From assembly GCF_007747215.1 (NCBI RefSeq), contig NZ_CP036273.1:6618322-6682321 (forward strand): a DNA stretch of 64,000 nt, read 5' to 3'. This document shows positions 1 through 8,634 of this stretch, one piece after another (within the stretch, counting starts at the first letter, position 1; every line of letters begins with the position of its first letter). The notes below the pieces were generated by a model. That model saw only the letters and a program-made list of their open reading frames with translations, was not told the DNA's origin and did not search any database. The translations under genes were made by a program, and so were the position numbers. Origin of the DNA: Urbifossiella limnaea (GTDB lineage: Bacteria; Planctomycetota; Planctomycetia; Gemmatales; Gemmataceae).

Positions 1-1326
1 CAGGTGAAGGCGGCCCGCGACGGCCTCGCGGCGTTCGCCGACCCGCTCCGCGAGCAGCTCCTCGACGAGCGGCTGAAGGACGTGCCCGCGGCGAAGCGCG
101 CCGAGGTCGTCGCCGCGGTGAAGGCCGCGAAGGACAAGCGGACGCCGGCGCAGAAGGCGCTCCTGAAGGAGCACGACAAGGCGGCCGACGTGGGCGACGA
201 CGCGCTGGCGAAGCGGTTCCGCGAGTACGCCGCGCTGCGCGACCAGGTGAAGCAGACGGTCGCCGACCGCGAGAAGGACCGCCCGCCGCCGGCCGACACG
301 CTCGCCGCGTTCGTCGAGACGGACGCGAAGCCGGCGCCGCACCACGTCCTCAAGCGCGGGCTGCACCACGCGCCCGGCGACGAGGTCGGACCCGGCGTAC
401 CGGCGGCGCTCGCCACGCCGGGGAACAAGTACACGATCGACCGCCCCGCCGGCCGCGTCTCGACCGGCCGGCGCACGGCGTTCGCGAAGTGGGTCACGTC
501 GCCGGAGAACCCGCTGTTCGCGCGGGTGATGGTGAACCGCGTCTGGCAGCACCACTTCGGCACCGGGCTCGTCGCCACCCCGGACAACCTCGGCGCGTCC
601 GGCGCGAAGGCGTCGCACCCGGAGTTGCTCGACCACCTCGCCGCCGAGTTCGCCGCGTCCGGCTGGCGCGTGAAGGCGCTGCACCGGCTCATCCTCACGT
701 CGGCCGTCTACCGGCAGGGTAGCGCGCCGCGCGCGGGGCTCGACGCCATCGACCCCGACACCCGGCTGCTCGCCCGCTTCCCCCTCCGCCGGCTCGACGC
801 CGAGGCGGTCCGCGACGCCATGCTGAACATCTCCGGCGAACTCGACGCGACGGCCGGCGGCCCCTACGTGCCGAGCCGGCGCACGCCCGAGGGGTCGGTC
901 GAGGTCGCGGAGAAGACGCCCGGGGCGCTGCGCCGCTCGCTCTACCTCCAGCAGCGGCGGACGCAGGTCGTCACCTTCCTCCAGCTGTTCGACGCGCCGG
1001 CGATCACGACGACGTGCGGGAAGCGAACGCCCTCGACGGTGCCGCTCCAGTCGCTCGCGCTGCTGAACTCGGAGTTCGCCCGCGCCCGCGGCAAGGCGTT
1101 CGCCGCGCGGCTGACCCGCGAGGCCGGCGACGACGCGGCGCGATTGGCGTTGGCCTTCCGCCTCACCGCCGGCCGCCCGCCCGTTCCCGAGGAGCGAACC
1201 GCGTGCGAGGGGTTCCTCACGAAGCAGCGCGAGGCCTACGCCGGGCAGCCGGACGCCGCGGCCCGCGCCTGGGCGGACCTGGCCCAGATGCTCCTCGCCA
1301 GCAACGCGTTCCTCTACGTCGAGTGA
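1..1326 (+). CDS. PSD1/DUF1553 domain protein, C-terminal part (5' truncated by window edge)
   Basis: This is the C-terminal portion of a planctomycete-type DUF1549/DUF1553 protein. The frame is open to the first base, so the N-terminal cytochrome-like and DUF1549 parts lie outside the window. The visible part has the family landmarks: RRTAFAKWVTSPENPLFARV followed by NRVWQHHFGTGLV, the HPELLDHLAAEF helix, and the ending MLLASNAFLYVE, which is nearly the same as in the full-length paralogue ending at 25963. The biochemical role of the family is not established; members are exported and often sit in polysaccharide-related loci. A DUF1501 gene follows after about 8 bp, giving the usual two-gene operon. 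The family call is firm; function is unknown. Confidence 0.9.
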   Translation, partial: QVKAARDGLAAFADPLREQLLDERLKDVPAAKRAEVVAAVKAAKDKRTPAQKALLKEHDKAADVGDDALAKRFREYAALRDQVKQTVADREKDRPPPADTLAAFVETDAKPAPHHVLKRGLHHAPGDEVGPGVPAALATPGNKYTIDRPAGRVSTGRRTAFAKWVTSPENPLFARVMVNRVWQHHFGTGLVATPDNLGASGAKASHPELLDHLAAEFAASGWRVKALHRLILTSAVYRQGSAPRAGLDAIDPDTRLLARFPLRRLDAEAVRDAMLNISGELDATAGGPYVPSRRTPEGSVEVAEKTPGALRRSLYLQQRRTQVVTFLQLFDAPAITTTCGKRTPSTVPLQSLALLNSEFARARGKAFAARLTREAGDDAARLALAFRLTAGRPPVPEERTACEGFLTKQREAYAGQPDAAARAWADLAQMLLASNAFLYVE

Positions 1327-1334
1327 GGCTCCCC

Positions 1335-2732
1335 GTGGTGCGACCCGACTTCGCGCTGAACCGCCGGGCGTTCCTCGGCCGCTACGCCGGCGCCCTCGGC
1401 CCGCTCGCGCTGGCGAGCCTCGCGGCCGACGCGCACGCCGACCCGCTGGCGCCGAAGCGGCCGCACCACGCCGCGAAGGCGAAGGCCGTCATCTGCCTGT
1501 TCCAGCACGGCGGCCCGAGCCAGATGGACCTGTTCGACCCGAAGCCCGAACTCACGCGCCGCAACGGCCAGCCGCACCCGGAGAAGCTGGAAGTCCACTT
1601 CCACACGCAGCAGGGGAAGCTGCTCGCGTCGCCGTTCCGGTTCGCGCGGCGCGGCAACGTCGGCGTCGAGTTGTCGGAACTGCTGCCGCACACCGCCGGC
1701 ATCGTGGACGACATCACGCTCGTGCGCTCGATGACGACCGACTCGGTGGACCACGAGGCGGCGCTGCGGGTGATCCACTCGGGCAAAATCTTCGCCGGCC
1801 GGCCGGCGTGGGGGTCGTGGGTGCTGTACGGCCTCGGCACGGAGCGGAAGGAGCTGCCCGCCTACGTCGTGCTCGGCGACCCGGGCGGGCTGCCGGTGGA
1901 CGGCACGAACAACTGGTCGAGCGGCTTCCTGCCGGCGGTCTACCAGGGGACGCCGTTCCGCGCCGCGGGCACGCCGGTGGCGCACCTCGCCACCCCCGCC
2001 GACGTGCCGGCCGCGGCGCGCCGCCACCAGCTCGACCTGCTCCGCGGTCTGAACGCGGCGCACCTCCAGCGCCACGCCGGGAACGCCGAGCTGGAGGCGC
2101 GGCTGGGGCACTTCGAGCTCGCCGCGGCGATGCAGACGGCGGTGCCCGACGTGCTCGACCTCTCCCGCGAGACGGAGGAGACGAAGCGGCTGTACGGCAT
2201 CGACGACCCGAAGTCGGCCGAGTACGGCCGGCGCTGCCTGCTGGCCCGCCGGCTGGTCGAGCGCGGGGTGCGGTTCGTGCAGCTGTTCCTGAGCGGCCAG
2301 CCGTGGGACACGCACAGCCGCAACGCCGAGAACCTGCGGAACCTGTGCGCCATGACCGACCGGCCGAGCGCCGGCCTGGTGACCGACCTGAAGCGCCGCG
2401 GGCTGCTCGACGACACGATCGTGATGTGGGCGGGCGAGTTCGGCCGGCTGCCGATCTCGCAGGGGACCGACGGCCGCGACCACAACCGCCACGCCTTCAC
2501 GCTCTGGCTCGCCGGCGGCGGCTTCAAGCGCGGCTACGTCCACGGCGCGACGGACGAGTTCGGCTACCGGTCGGTCGAGAAGGTGGTGCGCGTGCCGTCG
2601 CTCCACGCGACGCTGCTCCACGCCCTCGGCCTCGACCACACGCGGCTGACCGTCCCGCACGAGGGCCGCGACGACACGCTCACCGACTACGCCGTCACCA
2701 ACGCCGCGGTCGTACGCGACCTGTTGGCCTGA
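1335..2732 (+). CDS. DUF1501 domain exported protein
   Basis: About 465 residues of the DUF1501 family, whose fold resembles alkaline phosphatase/sulfatase enzymes; activity has not been assigned. The first residues contain a twin-arginine-like stretch (NRRAFLGRYAGALGPLALASLAADAHA), so export by Tat is likely. Family motifs are FQHGGPSQMDLFDPKP, WAGEFGRLP and DHNRHAFTLWLAGGG. The start is GTG at 1335 (or GTG at 1338), just after the upstream stop. The open frame reaches further upstream, but that part only shadows the preceding gene. It is translationally linked to the PSD1 gene, as this pair usually is. Its stop lies one base from the stop of the convergent hydrolase gene. Confidence 0.9.
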   Translation: MVRPDFALNRRAFLGRYAGALGPLALASLAADAHADPLAPKRPHHAAKAKAVICLFQHGGPSQMDLFDPKPELTRRNGQPHPEKLEVHFHTQQGKLLASPFRFARRGNVGVELSELLPHTAGIVDDITLVRSMTTDSVDHEAALRVIHSGKIFAGRPAWGSWVLYGLGTERKELPAYVVLGDPGGLPVDGTNNWSSGFLPAVYQGTPFRAAGTPVAHLATPADVPAAARRHQLDLLRGLNAAHLQRHAGNAELEARLGHFELAAAMQTAVPDVLDLSRETEETKRLYGIDDPKSAEYGRRCLLARRLVERGVRFVQLFLSGQPWDTHSRNAENLRNLCAMTDRPSAGLVTDLKRRGLLDDTIVMWAGEFGRLPISQGTDGRDHNRHAFTLWLAGGGFKRGYVHGATDEFGYRSVEKVVRVPSLHATLLHALGLDHTRLTVPHEGRDDTLTDYAVTNAAVVRDLLA

Positions 2733-2733
2733 G

Positions 2734-4410
2734 TCACCGCCCGCCGGTTCCGGCGCCCGGCGGCGACGGCCGGACCGGGGCGACGACCCGCGACGGCCGG
2801 GCGCGGTCGTGGTGGACGTGGTTCACCGCCGCCACGACGCGCGCCGGCGGGTCGAGCGTCAGCGGCTCGCCGGTGTTCGGGTTCGGCTCGTAGAACGGGG
2901 CGCCGGTGCTCGCCACGGTCACGCGAATCCGGTGCCCCTTGTTGAACGCGATGCTCGTCCAGCCGATGTCGAAGTTGACGGGGTACACCCGCGCCGGCTC
3001 CAGGAACACCTCCTTCTCGTACCCGTCGCGGTAGCGGAGCCGGCGGACGTAGTCCATCACCAGCATCGAGCGGCCGTCCGGGTACACGTCCGAGACGCGG
3101 ACGATCACGTCCGTGTCCCGCGCCGTGGACGACACGTACAGCTCGGCCCGCACCTTCCCCGTCCACTCGACCGGCTCGGCCAGCACGTCCGTGGTGAAGG
3201 TGAGGACGTTCGGCTGCTTCTCGAACTCGCGGGCGTCCTTCGCGCCGGGGAACGCGCGGCCGGGGATCGTCGCCGGGTTCTTCGGGTCGGCCGCGAACGG
3301 TGTCGAGGCCGTCTCCGCGACCGGCGCCCGGGTCGCGAGCGTGCCGCCGGCGGCGAGGTGGTACGGCGTGTCCGTCGCCGCCACCGGCCAGTCGGGGGCG
3401 GTCCGCCACACGTTCCCGGGGGCGCCCGCCTCGCCGACGGCGCCCATCACGTAGTAGCGCACCGTCGGGTCGCGCCGCGCGCCGGTGTCGAGCCCCTTCA
3501 GGTGGTGGTCGAACCAGCGGAGCATGTGCGCCTCGGTGTCGAACCTGGCGTTCTCCGGGTACTCGAGGTCGCCGGCCTTGTTCGTGTTCTTGAACCGGCC
3601 GTGGAGCCACGGGCCGAGGATCAGCTGCTGCGCGCCCCGGGAGTTCGGCCCGCCGCGGTGCTGGCGGCCGACAAAACTGTCCACGCTGCCGACGCACATG
3701 AAGTCGTACCAGCTGCCGACGGTGAAGCAGGGCACGTCCATCTTGTCGAAGTGCCGGGTGCAGTCCTCGGCGGCCCAGTAGTCGTCGTAGGTCGGGTGGG
3801 CGAACCACTCCTTGAGGAGCTTGAGGTTGTCGGCCGGGTCGCGGCAGACGGCGCCCATCTGCCGGAACCGCTCGGGCCGGGTGGTGCCGCCGATCCGGTA
3901 GCCCTCGTGGAACAGGCTGAGCCCGGTGTCGATCATGTACTGGGCCTTGAGCGCCGGCGGCCGGGTGACGGCGAGGAAGTTCTGCGCGAACCCGGCCTGC
4001 GAGCTGCCGAACGTCCCGACTTTTCCCGTACACCACGACTGCTTCGCCAGCCACTCGACGGTGTCGTACCCGTCCTTCTGCTCGCCCCAGCCGAGCGCAC
4101 GGTATCCGACCCACTGCCCTTCCGACTTCCCCGCCCCGCGGAAGTTCTGGGCGGCGACGACGTACCCGCCCTCGGCGAGCTTGGCGAAGCTCTTGCGGGT
4201 GGCGGGAGCGGTGAGGTCGGCGTAGCGCTGCTCCAGCAGCGCCGGCCACGGCCCCTTCCCCGGCGGGAGGTAGAGGTAGACCGAGAGTTTGGTGCCGTCC
4301 CGCATCGGCACCCACACGTGCCGCTCGGTGACGGGGCCGAAATCGACCGGCGGCTGCGCCGCGGCCGACAGCGGCAGCGAGAGGAGGGCGGCGAGGGCGA
4401 GCGGGCGCAT
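2734..4410 (-). CDS. CocE/NonD-family serine hydrolase (X-Pro dipeptidyl-peptidase-like)
   Basis: 558-residue secreted alpha/beta hydrolase of the CocE/NonD family, which contains cocaine esterase, glutaryl-acylase-like and X-Pro dipeptidyl-peptidase enzymes. After a signal peptide (MRPLALAALLSLPLSAAAQ) come the MRDGTKLSVYLYLP start of the fold, AQNFRGAGKSEG, and the nucleophile motif GSSQAG (Ser about 137). The C-terminal half is the jelly-roll domain, with VRVSDVYPDGRS and the ending seen in S15-like enzymes. ATG at 4410 is chosen because it begins a clean signal peptide and has CACCGGAG upstream. The open frame extends to 4599 only through an inverted repeat. Substrate cannot be told from sequence. 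Confidence 0.88.
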   Translation of the reverse strand: MRPLALAALLSLPLSAAAQPPVDFGPVTERHVWVPMRDGTKLSVYLYLPPGKGPWPALLEQRYADLTAPATRKSFAKLAEGGYVVAAQNFRGAGKSEGQWVGYRALGWGEQKDGYDTVEWLAKQSWCTGKVGTFGSSQAGFAQNFLAVTRPPALKAQYMIDTGLSLFHEGYRIGGTTRPERFRQMGAVCRDPADNLKLLKEWFAHPTYDDYWAAEDCTRHFDKMDVPCFTVGSWYDFMCVGSVDSFVGRQHRGGPNSRGAQQLILGPWLHGRFKNTNKAGDLEYPENARFDTEAHMLRWFDHHLKGLDTGARRDPTVRYYVMGAVGEAGAPGNVWRTAPDWPVAATDTPYHLAAGGTLATRAPVAETASTPFAADPKNPATIPGRAFPGAKDAREFEKQPNVLTFTTDVLAEPVEWTGKVRAELYVSSTARDTDVIVRVSDVYPDGRSMLVMDYVRRLRYRDGYEKEVFLEPARVYPVNFDIGWTSIAFNKGHRIRVTVASTGAPFYEPNPNTGEPLTLDPPARVVAAVNHVHHDRARPSRVVAPVRPSPPGAGTGGR

Positions 4411-4451
4411 GGGCACTCCGGTGTCGGGGCGCTGTCGAGACCTTCGAGTTC

Positions 4452-4593
4452 GAGCCCGGAGGGCGTCGGCGTGTAGCCCCGGGTGGAACCCGGGGCGGGC
4501 GTCGGCGGTGGTCGTGTGGCGCGACCCCCGCGTACTCCGCCGCAGGCCGCCCCGGGTTCCACCCGGGGCTACACGCCGACGCCCTCCGGGCTC
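4452..4593. repeat. 47-bp perfect inverted repeat, REP-like
   Basis: Two 47-bp arms, 4452-4498 and 4547-4593, are exact reverse complements separated by 48 bp. Each arm contains the core GTGTAGCCCCGGGTGGAAC, itself rich in CCCGGG palindromes. It lies in the gap upstream of the hydrolase gene at 4410 and downstream of the small gene ending at 4669. Transcribed from either strand it would form a very stable long hairpin. It looks like a dispersed REP or MITE-type repeat rather than a simple terminator, because no T-run follows either side. Confidence 0.85.
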
Positions 4594-4668
4594 CAGCACC
4601 GAACCACCGAAGGGTTCGACCGAGCGCGGTATCGGCAGCCGTGGACCGGCACGCGACCGGGATGTCGC

Positions 4669-4878
4669 CTACGACGCCCCCCGCTCGGCGCGGAGCCGCA
4701 GCAGGGTGAGCAGGTCGGCCATTTCGACCAGCCCCTCGGCCTCGGCGCGCTCGTCGGGAGTGAGCGGGTGGCCGGCGTCCTGACGGTCGAGCAGCGACCG
4801 GAGCCGGGCGGCGACGCCGGCCGGCAGCCGGAACCGGGCGAGGTCGCCGGGCGGGTCGATGGCGAGGGTCAGCGGCAT
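4669..4878 (-). CDS. small conserved-looking hypothetical protein (69 aa)
   Basis: A 69-residue acidic/leucine-rich protein, MPLTLAIDPPGDLARFRL at the start and then LLDRQDAGHPLTPDERAEAEGLVEMADLLTLLRLRAE. The predicted all-helical C-terminal half resembles small planctomycete proteins of unknown role, some of which occur as possible antitoxin-like partners; that resemblance is from memory and unproven. Start is ATG at 4878, with CCGGAG upstream on the minus strand and a TATCAT (-10-like) hexamer about 29 nt upstream at 4907-4912. A longer frame to 5022 exists, but the added part is low-complexity shadow. No partner toxin is visible next to it. Confidence 0.65.
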   Translation of the reverse strand: MPLTLAIDPPGDLARFRLPAGVAARLRSLLDRQDAGHPLTPDERAEAEGLVEMADLLTLLRLRAERGAS

Positions 4879-5204
4879 GGCGGGACTCCGGTGGGCTCGC
4901 ATGGGTATGATAGCGGGCGCATGCCTCCTTCCCCGCGGGGCAGCAAAACGAGCGCACGCAGGGCGTTGCCTTGGGCTGAGGGCTGTCAGGCCGTCGGCCT
5001 GAAAACCCCGGGACGCCAACACGCCTGCGGTTGCGCGAAACCAGAAGACGCGACCGTTGCTTCTCGCGCCCCACTCCGAAAATGAGGCCGGCGAACAAAC
5101 AGCTCAGCAGCAGCCGAGCCGCCAACCACGACCCGGCCACACAGGCCAGCGAAAAGTGCGAATGAGCCGGCGGTCTGCTGCAGCGTGGGGTTCGGCGGGA
5201 CCAC
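4879..5204. other. intergenic region with a possible dispersed-repeat remnant
   Basis: No convincing gene. The minus strand at about 5166-5204 reads MVPPNPTLQQTAGS. From memory, an NPTLQQTxx peptide signature recurs as an out-of-context tag in planctomycete hypothetical proteins and may mark a dispersed non-coding repeat. A short inverted repeat, CAGGCC-GTC-GGCCTG, lies near 4988-5002. Nothing else was recognised. Confidence 0.35.
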
Positions 5205-5792
5205 CTACTCGCGTCCGGCTGCCCGCCGTGACAACTCCGCCGCCTCGGCTCCGACGACAGTGACCTCGTCGTCGTGGTCGTCGTAGATCACCGCGAACAC
5301 TCGAGCCCCCGTCGGCTCGGCGAACACGAAGTCCCGCGCCCCGGCTCGCCAGAGGTCGTCCGCCCACCCGGCGGAGTCACGAAAGGCGACCAGGACCCAG
5401 GGGAGACACGACATCATCGACAGCTCGCGCTCCCACCGGCACGTCAGGACCGACAGGTAGCCCTCGGCCGGGGCACCCAGATACTCCCGGGCGAGGGCCG
5501 ACAGGACCGGGCCGGACGCCTCGTCAACCGCTGTCTCCGGAAGGAGGGTCAGCGTCGGGGCGTCCCGCCGGAGGCATTCGCGGACGGCCACCTGCACGTC
5601 GATCAGGTTGGAGCCCGGACTGACGAACCCGATCGGGTCCAGCGAAGCAACCCGCCCCAGGAGCTTCGCGAGCGCGACCCGAGCCGACCCGATCAGTAGC
5701 TTCTCCTGCAGTGTGGTCCCGGCGGGGTACTCCAGCGGCAATAGTGCGGGCTGGTTCGTCTGGGACACCGGCCGCCTCCGCCGCCGAACCAT
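5205..5792 (-). CDS. hypothetical protein (195 aa)
   Basis: Not recognised. Starting at ATG 5792 it gives 195 residues with normal amino-acid composition for a soluble globular protein. A basic N-terminus (MVRRRRRPVSQ) is followed by helices (GTTLQEKLLIGSARVALAKLLGRV) and mixed alpha/beta sequence ending FAVIYDDHDDEVTVVGAEAAEL. No signal peptide or transmembrane segment is seen. The frame is open upstream to 6008, but that extension is arginine-rich and overlaps the end of the ATPase gene, so the internal start is preferred. The composition differs from the arginine/alanine shadow frames around it, which is the main argument that it is real. Confidence 0.55.
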   Translation of the reverse strand: MVRRRRRPVSQTNQPALLPLEYPAGTTLQEKLLIGSARVALAKLLGRVASLDPIGFVSPGSNLIDVQVAVRECLRRDAPTLTLLPETAVDEASGPVLSALAREYLGAPAEGYLSVLTCRWERELSMMSCLPWVLVAFRDSAGWADDLWRAGARDFVFAEPTGARVFAVIYDDHDDEVTVVGAEAAELSRRAAGRE

Positions 5793-5964
5793 GTTTAGGC
5801 GTACTCGCCTTCCCGCGGTACGTCTCCGCGGCGGGCACCGCCTGTCCGACGGAGCGTACCGGGTCCACCGAGTGGTCGCCAGAAGATTCCGGCGAGGACA
5901 TGCTCCGTGAGCCAGCGGGGGTGCCTTCGACGGCGTACCACCGGTCGGCCGCGACAGCTGTGCC

Positions 5965-6984
5965 TCACGTCCCCGGCAGGCGCAGCGGCGGGAGGGGCGG
6001 CAGCTCACCCTTCTGCCGCGCCCGCGGCAGCGCGAAGCGGAACGGCTGCGTCTTCGTGCCGCTCCCCGTGCGCACCACCAGCCCCGCCGACACCGCCCGC
6101 CGCAGCCACCGGTACAACACCGTCGGCGCCGGCGCCGCCTCCGAGGGCCAGTCGCCCAGCAGCTCCGGACACGTCGCCGGCGCCGGGCGGTCGGCCAGGT
6201 GCGCCCGCACCTGCTCCCAGTTCTCCCGGAACACCGCGTCCTCGTCGGTCGGCACCGCCCGGAACTCGGGCGTCCCCGGCACCCACTCGTACACCAGCTC
6301 CCCCACCGCCCCCGGCCGGCGCGACCGGCTCGTCAGCCGCCGACGGTTCCCGCCCCCACCCCGGCCGACGACGTGGAGTTCCAGGATCGTGTCCACGTAC
6401 CCCAGCAGCGCCCCGCCGCCGCGGGCCAGGCTCCCCTCCGCCGCCGCCTTCCGCCGCGGGTGGTGCAGCACCAGCACCGCCGTCCCGCCCTGGGCCAGCC
6501 GGCGGAGCGGCTCCAGGAACCGCAGCAGGGCGCCGGAGTCGCTGTCGCTCCACCCGGGCAGGAACGGGGACAGCGGGTCCACCACGAACAGGTCGAGCGG
6601 CCCGTCCGCGCGCAGGCCGTCCACCGCCGCGACCAGGTCGGCCCACTCGGCCGCCGTCGGCCGCCCCGGGAACGGCCGCGACACCAGCCGGGCGTGCGGC
6701 CCCGCCGGGATCACGCGGTTCCGCTCGGCCCAGTGCGCCCCCGACTCCTCCGACAGCACCACGACCCGCCCGGGGGCACACGCCCGGCCGAGGAAGTCGC
6801 CCCCGCCGCCGAGGGCGTGGACGAGGCCGGCCAGGAGCGTCGTCTTGCCCGACTTCCACACGCCGGTCAGAAGGGAAATGTCGCCGCGCGCCAGGACGCC
6901 GTCCCACACCCACCCGGTGCCGTCCGTGTGGGCGTCGGCGGCGGGGGTGTCCATCGGTCGTAGGTCGAGGGTGAAGGTGCTCAC
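5965..6984 (-). CDS. RecA-like AAA family ATPase (RepA/AAA_25 type)
   Basis: About 339 residues with a RecA/RepA-type ATPase core. Walker A is GVWKSGKTTLLAGL near residue 40, and Walker B is LDLFVVDPLSPFLPG. LVLHHPRRKAAAEGSLARGGGAL matches the sensor region of hexameric RepA-like or DnaB-like helicase ATPases. The C-terminal part (TVLYRWLRRAVSAGLVVRTGSG) looks like a winged helix for DNA binding. Such proteins are common in plasmid or phage replication modules and as orphan genes in planctomycetes. The frame begins at GTG 6984, with ATG 6954 as an alternative start. A 50-bp dispersed element (7021-7070) lies just upstream of the gene. Confidence 0.8.
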   Translation of the reverse strand: MSTFTLDLRPMDTPAADAHTDGTGWVWDGVLARGDISLLTGVWKSGKTTLLAGLVHALGGGGDFLGRACAPGRVVVLSEESGAHWAERNRVIPAGPHARLVSRPFPGRPTAAEWADLVAAVDGLRADGPLDLFVVDPLSPFLPGWSDSDSGALLRFLEPLRRLAQGGTAVLVLHHPRRKAAAEGSLARGGGALLGYVDTILELHVVGRGGGGNRRRLTSRSRRPGAVGELVYEWVPGTPEFRAVPTDEDAVFRENWEQVRAHLADRPAPATCPELLGDWPSEAAPAPTVLYRWLRRAVSAGLVVRTGSGTKTQPFRFALPRARQKGELPPLPPLRLPGT

Positions 6985-7020
6985 CGGACGTGCCTCGATC
7001 GAATGTTCTTTTGTGGCATC

Positions 7021-7070
7021 GACTCAATGCGTGCCTCGACCCCCCGGGGGGGAGCCGTACACACAATGAG
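7021..7070 (+). repeat. 50-bp quasi-palindromic dispersed element, copy 1
   Basis: Begins GACTCAATGCGTGCC and ends GTACACACAATGAG, with a CCCCCCGGGGGG centre. It matches the segment at 58224-58273 in 48 of 50 positions, same orientation. The outer ends form an imperfect inverted repeat (CTCAATGCGTG against CACACAATGAG, 9 of 11). Here it sits between divergently transcribed genes. Confidence 0.85.
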
Positions 7071-7198
7071 ACTCGGCCGGACGGCAGAACGCGAGGTCGG
7101 TTGCGCCCGGTCGTGGCGCAGCGCCGGCACCCGACCAGAACTCGCTACCGCCGGGTGCGGGCCTCGATTATCCTGGGGGCTACGACCGAGGGCGCCCC

Positions 7199-8605
7199 AT
7201 GTCCCGCCCGCTCGACCGCCGCGCCTGGATGACGCTCGGGGGGCTTCACCTCGGCGCCCTCGCCGCCGCAGCCGGCCCGAACCTCGCGGCCCTGCTCGCC
7301 GCCGACGGGGCCGGCCCGAAGCCGGACGGCGACTTCTCCGTCATCCTGTTCTGGGCCAACGGCGGGCCGAGTCATCTCGACACGTTCGACCTCAAGCCGG
7401 ACGCGCCGGCGGAGGTCCGCGGGCCGTTCAAGCCGGTCCGCACGAACACCGTCGGCGTGCAGATTTCCGAGCACCTGCCCCGGCTCGCGGGCCTGGCCGA
7501 CAAGTTCGCCCTCGTCCGCAGCCTGCACCACAACCGGGCCGAGCACTCCGGCGGGACGCACCGCTTCCTGACCGGCTACCCGTCGGTCGCGGCGAACCTC
7601 ACCGACGCCGAGTACCCGGACGTCGGCTCGGTCGTGTCCAAGAGGCTCTCCGGCCGCGACGCCGGGGTGCCGACGTTCGTTGCGAACACCAAGGCGTACG
7701 GCAGCGGCCCGGGCTACCTGGGGCCGGCGTACGCGCCGTTCATGCCCCGCCCGGACCCGATCACCTCGACCGGCGCGAACGCGTACGACCCGGTCCCGCT
7801 CCACCTCGCCGCCGACGGGCGGGCCGGGTTGAGCCTCGACCCGGAGGGGACGGTCACCCTGCGCCGGCGGGACGACTTGCGGCGGTCACTCGACGCGCTG
7901 CCCCGGGCGCTCGACGACCGCGCCGGGCCGGCGGCCGAGTTCGGCCGGTACCAGCGCCGGGCGGTCGAACTGCTGTCCGGTCCGCGGACGCGCGCCGCTT
8001 TCGACCTGAGCCGGGAAGACCCGCGGGTGCTCGCCCGGTACGGCGACTCGGACTGGGGGCGCGACCTGCTCACGGCCCGGCGGCTCGTCGAGGCCGGGGT
8101 GCGGTTCGTGCAGTGCCAGGCCAACGTCCGGCTGCGGCCCGGCACCGGGCGCATCACGACGTGGGACGACCACTCGGTGAACTGCGACATCTTCAAGGCG
8201 TACGAGGAGCGGATGCCGCTGCTGGACCGCGCCGCGGCCGCGCTGATCGACGACCTGTACCAGCGGGGCCTGGACCGGCACGTCCTGTTCGTCTTCTGCG
8301 GCGAGTTCGGCCGGACGCCCCGGATCGCGTACCAGGACCCGAGTCGCCGGCCCGGGCGCGACCACTGGCCCCGCGCCATGAGCGTTCTGCTCGCCGGCGG
8401 CGGGCTGCGGATGGGTCAGGCGGTCGGCGCGACCAACGCCCGCGGAGAAGAACCGACCGCCCGCGCGATGGACAGCAACTGCCTGCTGGCCACCATCTAT
8501 CACCGGTTCGGGATCGACACGGCCGGCCAGGAACGCGACCGGGCCGGGCGGCCGATCCCCATCCTGCCCGAGTGCGAACCGATCGCCGAACTCGTGGGGC
8601 GCTGA
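7199..8605 (+). CDS. DUF1501 domain exported protein
   Basis: 468-residue DUF1501 protein, from ATG 7199. It has a twin-arginine-like leader (LDRRAWMTLGGLHLGALAAAAGPNLAALLAAD), the WANGGPSHLDTFDLKPDAP motif, and the distal CGEFGRTPRIAY and GRDHWPRAMSVLLAGGG motifs. These are the metal/active-site-like signatures conserved in the family, whose fold is alkaline-phosphatase-like; activity is unknown. Unlike the copies at 1335 and 24527, it has no adjacent PSD1 gene and stands alone. A TATCCT hexamer at 7169-7174 could be a -10 element about 25 nt upstream of the start. Confidence 0.9.
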   Translation: MSRPLDRRAWMTLGGLHLGALAAAAGPNLAALLAADGAGPKPDGDFSVILFWANGGPSHLDTFDLKPDAPAEVRGPFKPVRTNTVGVQISEHLPRLAGLADKFALVRSLHHNRAEHSGGTHRFLTGYPSVAANLTDAEYPDVGSVVSKRLSGRDAGVPTFVANTKAYGSGPGYLGPAYAPFMPRPDPITSTGANAYDPVPLHLAADGRAGLSLDPEGTVTLRRRDDLRRSLDALPRALDDRAGPAAEFGRYQRRAVELLSGPRTRAAFDLSREDPRVLARYGDSDWGRDLLTARRLVEAGVRFVQCQANVRLRPGTGRITTWDDHSVNCDIFKAYEERMPLLDRAAAALIDDLYQRGLDRHVLFVFCGEFGRTPRIAYQDPSRRPGRDHWPRAMSVLLAGGGLRMGQAVGATNARGEEPTARAMDSNCLLATIYHRFGIDTAGQERDRAGRPIPILPECEPIAELVGR

Positions 8606-8634
8606 CCGCCGGTACGGCGCGCTGCCCAAAGCCC

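Noticed and set aside
2809-4476. Long plus-strand open frame (555 codons) opposite the CocE hydrolase gene
   Set aside because: Rich in V/R/G/E with no domain or signal, and exactly antisense to a well-supported enzyme. High GC makes such frames common.
7035-7050. CCCCCCGGGGGGG taken alone as a regulatory palindrome
   Set aside because: On its own it is a plain GC run. It is meaningful only as the centre of the duplicated 50-bp element.
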